Below are positions 31,156-36,248 of a stretch of DNA of 36,248 nucleotides, piece after piece. Position 1 is the stretch's first letter; every line of letters begins with the position of its first letter. Source of the stretch: Candidatus Elulimicrobium sp. (GTDB lineage: Bacteria > Patescibacteriota > Minisyncoccia > Phycocordibacterales > UBA918). The translations under genes were made by a program, and so were the position numbers. The stretch is from the NCBI GenBank assembly GCA_020720815.1, contig DYNY01000010.1, forward strand, positions 1-36,248, read 5' to 3'. Under the pieces are notes generated by a model that ran no database searches, was not told where the DNA came from, and was given only the letters and a program-made list of their open reading frames with translations.

Positions 31156-31216
31156 TTTAATAAACAACACCGCCCTTTTATTTTAGGCGGTGGCGTAAGT
31201 GAATCCTTCAAGGGGC

Positions 31217-31453
31217 TCACGTGGTGTATGGTTTATCTACACAACGATCTTCTACATAGAGACGTTTTGTCAATCTGACGATTTCCTGACGAATTATGGT
31301 GTCTCCTTGGAGGATCTTTGTCGAAGCTAAGGTCCCTAAGAATTTATAAAGTTCAGGCAAAGACCACTCATTTCCGAGCAACTCGGCCAATTCTTCGGGG
31401 TGAGCTTTGCTTTGTGTGACAAAGGTCTGGCGGTCTATTTCGGTGGTGTTCAT
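31217..31453 (-). CDS. 78-residue protein, unknown
   Basis: From ATG at 31451-31453 (a GTG 14 codons earlier is also open). The sequence MNTTEIDRQTFVTQSKAHPE, then LAELLGNEWSLPELYKFLGT and IIRQEIVRLTKRLYVED, is soluble and mostly helical. No motif recognised and no neighbour in an operon. Confidence 0.5.
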   Translation of the reverse strand: MNTTEIDRQTFVTQSKAHPEELAELLGNEWSLPELYKFLGTLASTKILQGDTIIRQEIVRLTKRLYVEDRCVDKPYTT

Positions 31454-31575
31454 GTTGAAGGTTCCCAGGTTGGGTCGGGTAGAAGAACTAAACACTGTCT
31501 GTTATCTTAGCAGATAATTAGGCCATTTTGTAAATCAATATGGAATTTCATCTTATGTACATTTATAAGATATCG

Positions 31576-31584
31576 TGCTATAAT
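31576..31584 (+). promoter_or_regulatory. Extended -10 promoter TGCTATAAT-type
   Basis: TGCTATAAT at 31576-31584. With the terminator at 31967-31997 it defines a unit of about 400 nt around the 31656 frame. Confidence 0.55.
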
Positions 31585-31655
31585 ATAAAACCTAGCGTTC
31601 TCTCTGTTTGAATCAGGTCAATTTCAAGTAACAAAATCCTTTTTGGAAAGGTTGC

Positions 31656-31919
31656 TTGTTGTTTACTCGATTCGAAGTGGGTCGGGTAGAAGTTAAGTTA
31701 GAAATCAACATAGGAATTAAATTGATAGAAGCAAAAACAGCCGAACCGTACAAATCGACATCGGCGACTACTGCAAGAATTATTCCTCACAACGGAGACT
31801 TTGATCGGCGAATGGTCGGACAGATTTCAGAGACTCCTCCCTTGAAAGGTAGACAGTCTTTGGAAATGTTGGTCAGTGCAAGGTGGTGGTATGAGACAGA
31901 AGGCGTTAGTTCTTGTTGA
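31656..31919 (+). CDS. 87-residue possible protein, unknown
   Basis: Starts at TTG 31656, with AAAGG a few bases upstream. It reads VGRVEVKLEINIGIKLIEAK near the N-terminus and SLEMLVSARWWYETEGVSSC at the end. Strand-like alternation is seen in the first third. It is bounded by a good promoter and terminator, so the unit is transcribed; whether protein or RNA is its product is uncertain. No family recognised. Confidence 0.4.
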   Translation: MLFTRFEVGRVEVKLEINIGIKLIEAKTAEPYKSTSATTARIIPHNGDFDRRMVGQISETPPLKGRQSLEMLVSARWWYETEGVSSC

Positions 31920-31966
31920 GAAGAGATAGGTTGATCTAGGGATTACGGCTACGTTCAAAAATAAGC

Positions 31967-31997
31967 AAAAGCGCATCTCTTTGAGGTGCGCTTTTTT
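31967..31997 (+). terminator. Terminator
   Basis: AAAAGCGCATCTC (31967-31979) pairs with GAGGTGCGCTTTT (31983-31995), one G-T pair, around TTT, and ends in six T. The rest of 31920-32097 shows nothing else. Confidence 0.85.
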
Positions 31998-32097
31998 ACT
32001 AGTTAATTCAGAATGTCACGATTAAACGTTTTCTTAACATGTTTAATTAAACTTGCCACAAAGTGAGCCTGGTGGACGTTTTTTACTACTCATTTCT

Positions 32098-32400
32098 TTA
32101 TTCAGGACTTTGTTGTCTCCAAGTATCTTCGAAACGCCCAGCGTCCATACTTGTGTCCTCATTAATTTTTAGTCTTGCAATTCTTTCTCGCCTTTTTTCT
32201 CCCTGTTTTTCCATCATTTCTAAAATAGCCTCAAGTTGTTGGTGAGCTTGTTCCTTGGCCAGTTCGCGTGTTTTTGGATTGGGATTTTTTTCAACCTCAA
32301 CGAATAAATCTAATAAATTACGTTGACCATCTTCAATGGTCAACCTCAGACTCTCTTCAGAAAGCTCAGCTATAGGGGTTTCAAATTTTGGTGTTTCCAT
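32098..32400 (-). CDS. 100-residue helical protein, unknown
   Basis: The sequence is charged and helical throughout: ELSEESLRLTIEDGQRNLLD, then KTRELAKEQAHQQLEAILEM and KQGEKRRERIARL. A coiled coil over about 25-80 is plausible. No signal, Cys or known motif. It precedes no other gene closely on its strand. Confidence 0.55.
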   Translation of the reverse strand: METPKFETPIAELSEESLRLTIEDGQRNLLDLFVEVEKNPNPKTRELAKEQAHQQLEAILEMMEKQGEKRRERIARLKINEDTSMDAGRFEDTWRQQSPE

Positions 32401-32460
32401 ATACCTAACATTCTCTCATTCTGGCTAAAAATGGCAAGGTGTATTAATTAACTCCAGGTC

Positions 32461-33054
32461 TTATTTTTTTCTAAAAATGAAGTTTAAGTAGTTTTTTGAT
32501 CTCGGTTTGAATGTTTTGTAGTAAACAAGCTCAAAGCCGTGTTCTTTACACAGGTCTATAACTTCGTCTTTCTGATAGAAACTGAACCAGCGAGGCATAT
32601 CGACGCCAGAACTTTCTTTATATTCTTCGGTATCTCCTTCGATAAGACCGAGAGCGAAGATGCCGGAGGATTTCAATACACGAGAAATTTCTTTGAGAGG
32701 AATATTAATAGATTTTTTGGGAGTATGAAGGAGAGCGGTATATGACCACACGCCATCAAATGACTCACTCTCAAACGGCAAATTATCAAACCCCGCAAGG
32801 ACTGATGAGAGGCCTCGTTCGGAAGATAACCTCACCATTGCTTCTGAGGCATCAACGCAGATAACATCCTTACCCGCTTGCTGAAGTAATAGGCCATCTC
32901 TCCCCGGGCCACTTCCAACATCGATTATTTTCTTACCAGACAATTCAATGAACTTGTTTAAGAAAGTGCGAGGAAACCGTTCCCAAAAACCGACGGTTTC
33001 GTCATCGTACTCCTTTGCCATTTTGTTGTATGTGTCGATTGTCTGCTTATCCAT
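32461..33054 (-). CDS. Class I SAM-dependent methyltransferase
   Basis: 197 residues from ATG 33054 (207 if ATG 33084 is used; the domain begins at DTYNKMAKEYDDE after either). Motif I KIIDVGSGPGRDGLLL, acidic loop residue in VICVDAS, LAGFDNLPFESESFDGVWSY as motif II/III, and LKSSGIFALGLIEGD are the Methyltransf_11/25 pattern. The substrate is unknown; such proteins methylate small molecules, quinones or tRNA. It lies just outside the inverted-repeat cassette, whose left repeat starts 93 bases upstream of its start. Confidence 0.85.
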   Translation of the reverse strand: MDKQTIDTYNKMAKEYDDETVGFWERFPRTFLNKFIELSGKKIIDVGSGPGRDGLLLQQAGKDVICVDASEAMVRLSSERGLSSVLAGFDNLPFESESFDGVWSYTALLHTPKKSINIPLKEISRVLKSSGIFALGLIEGDTEEYKESSGVDMPRWFSFYQKDEVIDLCKEHGFELVYYKTFKPRSKNYLNFIFRKK

Positions 33055-33146
33055 GTTTGATGACTTTAACTTAGATTTCCGCATTCAGGTAATCGGGTCG
33101 CTCTACTTACCCAAGCCTTCGGGTCTGCCGATACTTAGTTCTTAGT

Positions 33147-33339
33147 GCGGTGTTTGTTGGACAAAGTTCGAAACTATTTCGAGCAAAATCCAAATGATTA
33201 AAATGGACTCGGCAGGGCGAAACAATTTGTCTGGGGGAAAGGATTCGCCCTGCCTCGGCTGATTTCCCGCCCGCAGGAGGGGTCTGGGGAGGAATGCGGG
33301 CGGGTTTCGGACTGGGGGTTTTCGGAAATTCGGCGGCTA
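33147..33339. repeat. Left arm of a perfect 193-bp inverted repeat
   Basis: Base by base this segment is the reverse complement of 35632-35824. It contains two internal stems: GGCAGGGCGAA (33211-33221) with 33244-33254, and CCCGCCCGCA (33266-33275) with 33295-33304. It ends two bases before the stop codon of the cassette's last gene. Confidence 0.97.
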
Positions 33340-33340
33340 A

Positions 33341-34164
33341 TTATTCCTGATTTGCTTCCTTGTTAGGATTATACTCTATTTTAAGAGGCAAATCAGTCAT
33401 TGCATAATGGACAAATTGTTTTCCGAGCTCTGTAAGCTCGTACGAATCTTCGTCGTCAAATGCGGAAGTAACGGGTTTTGGTCCCGATCCTTTCGGGCGG
33501 CGTTGTGGAGTTTTTGGAACAAAATTTCCATAGTAATCAACTTCACGATGTTGTCTTATCACTCCACCAGTACTTAAATCTCGGAAAAGCAATTTGAACA
33601 AATCCGCGTCTGCGGAATTTTCCGCAACTCCTACCTTTCCTAAATCAGTCCACACACCACCGCGAGAAACCCCGTTTGTTCCGTGCTTATAAATTACAGC
33701 GATTACTTTGAAATGAAGTTCGGAATACATTTTGAGCCAATCAATAAATAGACGGACGACTTCGTCGTTCGTCATTGATGAAGCGGCAGCGTTAGCAAGT
33801 ATATTTCTGATGTAAGTTCTTTTGTCTTCACTTTCCGCTCCAGACCATTCTCGAAATGTCTTTTTCAAAAGCGATTGATATTCTGTGCTTTCCAATCTTT
33901 TAGCAATTTCTTCGTCGTGAATATCTAGGCGAGCCATTATTTCGAGAATGGTTCTTTCTTTTTCCTTTATTTCATCTTCAAGCATTTTTATCCAATGACG
34001 GAAAAATTTATTTACTCTTTCTTGCTCATTTTCAGACCATGCTCCCGCCGCCGCAGAAAGTAAACCTCCAGCAAAAGGAACGGCTCCGCCGATTACTTGC
34101 AAAGCACCACGAACATTTTTTGGGTTTTACCTTCCTCTGGTAATTTTTTATCGTCTTCTGCCAT
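33341..34164 (-). CDS. Unknown cassette protein, interrupted by a frameshift
   Basis: The gene should begin at ATG 34164, two bases after the transporter stop: MAEDDKKLPEEGKT. At a run of six A (34121-34116) the frame must shift by -1 to continue as NVRGALQVIGGAVPFAGGLL and on to the stop at 33341. The longest single frame begins only at TTG 34102. The body has a Gly/Ala-rich stretch, a coiled coil (ENEQERVNKFFRHWIKMLED and on, 27-75), a helical part, and a winged-helix-like end. It resembles unnamed proteins with a glycine-rich start and helical body. Sequencing error, true mutation or programmed slippage cannot be separated here. Confidence 0.65.
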
Positions 34165-34166
34165 AA

Positions 34167-35333
34167 TCAACTATTCCGATTTTTAAATAATCTCCAATAT
34201 AAAATTATCGGAACTATTGATAATAATTGAGCTGTGAGAAAAGCATATGTCGGGCCGACTTTGTCAGCTAAAAGTCCCAAAGAAACACTAGCTACTCCAA
34301 AAAATAAACTGCCCGCCAAAGAGTTCAAAGAACCCATAGTGGCTCGTTGTTCGTTAGAAAATTCTTTTTGCATCAAACTGCTTTTGGCAACAGAGCCAGT
34401 TCCATGACCCACGGAAGCTACCGCTCCAATAAGCGGAGTTAAAACTGTAGGATAAGCGACGATAGTTGTTCCCACCACAAAACTGGCAGAGTTTCCCCAC
34501 ATCAATATTTTTAACTCACCAAATTTTCTAACTAATTTTCCTGATATACGATAGCCGATTGTGGCAAATAGATGACCTAAAACTCTTGTTAGGGCAATCG
34601 CCCAAGCAGGCCATAAGGTCGCAAAGAAAGCTGGAGAAAATTCGTGCATTGACTCGCCAATTCCATAACCGAAAATTTGAGCAAAGCTCAAGGTTCTTAA
34701 TTTTGCATTTTCTTTAAATTTCCTCAGTGCTTCCTTTAAGTGACTAAAAACATTTGTCTGAATAACCTCGTAGTGTCGCTTGGGTTCAATAAGTCGAAAT
34801 GCCAAAATAAAACCGACCACTTGCGGAATAACCGAAAGCCAAAAGAGAAACTGAAATGATTCAAAGCCTAGAGTAAAACTTCCAATCAATGCTGAAATTC
34901 CCAAAGCAACTTGAAACATAGAACTGGTTTTTCCTTCATGCTCACTGTAATGCTCTTCCTGTCCTTCTTCTTTGAGCGAATCATAAAGTAACGCGGAGTT
35001 ATTGCCGCTAAAAAGCGCAAACGACAATCCTTCCAAAATCGCGCCTATTGCCAGAAAAGTAAACGATCCACCAATCGCGTAACAAACAATCGCAAGAGCG
35101 CTACTCGCTTGTCCAAGAACTACGATCATTCTTCGTCCAACCAAATCTGACAGTACTCCGGTGGGTACTTCAAAAATCGCGGAAGCGATTTTTCCTATAG
35201 AAAAAACACCTAGTCCCAAAGCAAACGATCCAGTAACCTGTGTAAAATACAAAACTGCGATAGCACTATAAATGCGAAAATCGTTGCAAAAATTTAGCCA
35301 CCCTATAAGTCTTATATTTCTGTGTATAGTCAT
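34167..35333 (-). CDS. Major facilitator superfamily transporter
   Basis: 388 residues with about eleven to twelve hydrophobic helices. FEVPTGVLSDLVGRRMIVVL between helices 2 and 3 is the MFS signature (GxLaDrxGRR). A charged central loop follows helix 6 (LIEPKRHYEVIQTNVFSHLK). Substrate unknown; drug or small-molecule efflux is usual when an Xre-type regulator precedes the gene. ATG at 35331-35333 is six bases after the regulator stop. A hydrophobic Phe-rich codon choice and low G+C set the cassette apart from the GC-rich arms. Confidence 0.9.
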   Translation of the reverse strand: MTIHRNIRLIGWLNFCNDFRIYSAIAVLYFTQVTGSFALGLGVFSIGKIASAIFEVPTGVLSDLVGRRMIVVLGQASSALAIVCYAIGGSFTFLAIGAILEGLSFALFSGNNSALLYDSLKEEGQEEHYSEHEGKTSSMFQVALGISALIGSFTLGFESFQFLFWLSVIPQVVGFILAFRLIEPKRHYEVIQTNVFSHLKEALRKFKENAKLRTLSFAQIFGYGIGESMHEFSPAFFATLWPAWAIALTRVLGHLFATIGYRISGKLVRKFGELKILMWGNSASFVVGTTIVAYPTVLTPLIGAVASVGHGTGSVAKSSLMQKEFSNEQRATMGSLNSLAGSLFFGVASVSLGLLADKVGPTYAFLTAQLLSIVPIILYWRLFKNRNS

Positions 35334-35339
35334 AAAAAA

Positions 35340-35552
35340 TTAGTCCACCAAATCATCAAGAGAAATTTTAAAAACTTTTGCGATTTTCGCCACTACTTTA
35401 ACTGAAGGATTTTTAATAACCCCCGATTCCATTTTAGTCAAAGTCGTATAAGAAATATCGGCTTCTCTAGCTAGTTTTTCTTGGGTTAAACCAGCTTTTA
35501 GCCGATATTTCTTAATTTTATTCCCAATGACATTGTTATCCTTATTGTGCAT
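35340..35552 (-). CDS. Xre-family DNA-binding regulator
   Basis: 70 residues, little more than the Cro/C1 helix-turn-helix: GNKIKKYRLKAGLTQEKLAR then EADISYTTLTKMESGV and NPSVKVVAKIAKVFKISLDD. First gene of the cassette operon, so probably autoregulatory. TATTCTCA and TGAGAGTA lie as an imperfect inverted pair upstream (about 35571-35620) and may be operator halves. Confidence 0.9.
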   Translation of the reverse strand: MHNKDNNVIGNKIKKYRLKAGLTQEKLAREADISYTTLTKMESGVIKNPSVKVVAKIAKVFKISLDDLVD

Positions 35553-35631
35553 ATATTACTAGTATGATATTCTCAATACAATATGACTTGCAATATTATA
35601 ATAACAAATATGAGAGTATTATTCAATTTTA

Positions 35632-35824
35632 TAGCCGCCGAATTTCCGAAAACCCCCAGTCCGAAACCCGCCCGCATTCCTCCCCAGACCCCTCCTGCGG
35701 GCGGGAAATCAGCCGAGGCAGGGCGAATCCTTTCCCCCAGACAAATTGTTTCGCCCTGCCGAGTCCATTTTAATCATTTGGATTTTGCTCGAAATAGTTT
35801 CGAACTTTGTCCAACAAACACCGC
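35632..35824. repeat. Right arm of the perfect 193-bp inverted repeat
   Basis: Exact reverse complement of 33147-33339; identity stops at both ends at the bases given. Beyond it lies a short non-coding stretch with the hairpin GCCACGC/GCGTGGC (35922-35938). Confidence 0.97.
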
Positions 35825-35967
35825 CAAAATTCGGAATTCAAATTTCCGCCAAAAATATGGTCGGCACGAAGCGCCGTCTGTTCTGCATTCCCCCCACAAA
35901 ATCCTGATTCTGCAAGGATTCGCCACGCTCCGCGTGGCTCCTCGTTTGCCAATACAATTTCAATTTT

Positions 35968-36248
35968 ATGAATAATCACACCAGAAAGTTTTTTATCTAT
36001 ACTCGCAAATCTACCGATACAGAGGATCGGCAAGTTAGAAGCATTTCGGACCAACTGGCCGAACTCAAGGAGTTAGCGGTTAAAGAGCAAATTGAGGTTG
36101 TAGATATATTCGTGGAAAAACAAACTGCTAAATCGCCGGGTCGGCCAGTATTTAATGAAATGCTTCTCCGTATCGAGCAAGGTGAAGCAAATGGGATTTT
36201 GGCGTGGCACCCCGACAGATTAGCTAGAAATTCCGTTGATGGTGGAAA
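35968..36248 (+). CDS. Serine recombinase, N-terminal part (runs off the window)
   Basis: 93 codons visible. KFFIYTRKSTDTEDRQVRSI holds the conserved Tyr11, Arg13 and catalytic Ser15, and ILAWHPDRLARN (about 77-88) is the second conserved block with the active-site Arg residues. The YTRKST start is typical of large serine recombinases/integrases. They integrate or invert DNA at short attachment sites. The long C-terminal domain lies outside. It suggests that the cassette belongs to an integrative element. Confidence 0.93.
   Translation, partial: MNNHTRKFFIYTRKSTDTEDRQVRSISDQLAELKELAVKEQIEVVDIFVEKQTAKSPGRPVFNEMLLRIEQGEANGILAWHPDRLARNSVDGG

Larger units (their letters stand above)
33147..35824. 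mobile_element. Three-gene cassette bounded by perfect inverted repeats
   Basis: Between the 193-bp arms are 2292 bases with three minus-strand genes in one operon (regulator, transporter, unknown). A serine recombinase starts 143 bases beyond the right arm. No transposase lies inside. It may be an invertible segment, a cargo module, or part of a larger integrative element that runs off the window. Confidence 0.6.

Noticed and set aside
1-36248. CRISPR array
   Set aside because: No series of short direct repeats with regular unique spacers; the only tandem repeat is the 80-bp pair upstream of ssrA.

Overview
The window looks like a chromosomal segment of a Candidate Phyla Radiation (Patescibacteria, probably Parcubacteria-type) bacterium. 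The sequence reasons are: a ribosomal protein cluster with no uL30 gene between uS5 and uL15 (a known CPR trait); compact genes with few Shine-Dalgarno sequences; a phosphoketolase-acetate kinase pair as the visible central carbon route; and a HlyD-type adaptor with a lineage-style insert. UGA is used as a normal stop, so code 11 applies. Most of the window is moderately AT-rich. Two stretches stand out in composition: a GC-rich non-coding block near 25.7-26.2 kb and GC-rich inverted repeats near 33.2 and 35.7 kb.

Layout. 1-300: 3' end of a gene whose product ends like a C-type-lectin/FISUMP or diversity-generating-retroelement target protein, followed by a small hairpin and a terminator. 351-650: small winged-helix-like gene. 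650-949: promoter and structured leader. 950-4835: uS14, uS8, uL6, uL18, uS5, uL15, SecY. 4888-7535: three small P-loop nucleotide kinases and methionine aminopeptidase. 7645-8304: NDP kinase. 8345-8522: a probable stand-alone structured RNA. 8540-10286: YjdF/VanZ-like membrane protein and a beta-CASP metallo-beta-lactamase nuclease. 10328-11647 (minus): IF-3, bL35, bL20. 11957-12920: a single-pass membrane protein and a SET-domain protein. 12980-16618: three consecutive palindromes, then phosphoketolase and acetate kinase. 16675-18323: small genes, an alkyltransferase-like protein and a PlsC-like acyltransferase. 18478-19586 (minus): tmRNA behind a duplicated upstream region, and SmpB. 19710-21773: FtsH. 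21840-25344 (minus): MacAB/LolCDE-like ABC exporter. 25486-26243 (minus): tRNA-Ile(UAU) and a ~520-nt GC-rich putative RNA gene. 26343-28529 (minus): RecG. 28661-32400: several small unknown genes around a malic enzyme, most with their own promoter and terminator. 32461-33054: a SAM methyltransferase. 33147-35824: a three-gene cassette between perfect 193-bp inverted repeats. 35968-end: the start of a serine recombinase.

How the parts fit. The left two thirds is housekeeping: translation, secretion, nucleotide phosphorylation, N-terminal processing, ribosome rescue (tmRNA with SmpB), membrane proteolysis and ATP generation from acetyl phosphate. The right third is accessory and ends in a likely mobile element. 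A pattern across the window is that many recognisable -10 boxes lie only 8-15 bases before the start codon (infC, the 11957 gene, the SET gene, smpB, ftsH, the macA-like gene, recG), which suggests near-leaderless mRNAs. The items most worth a second look are the two unassigned structured RNAs, the possible retroelement target with its post-stop hairpin, the inverted-repeat cassette beside the recombinase, and the unmodified-type isoleucine tRNA for AUA.
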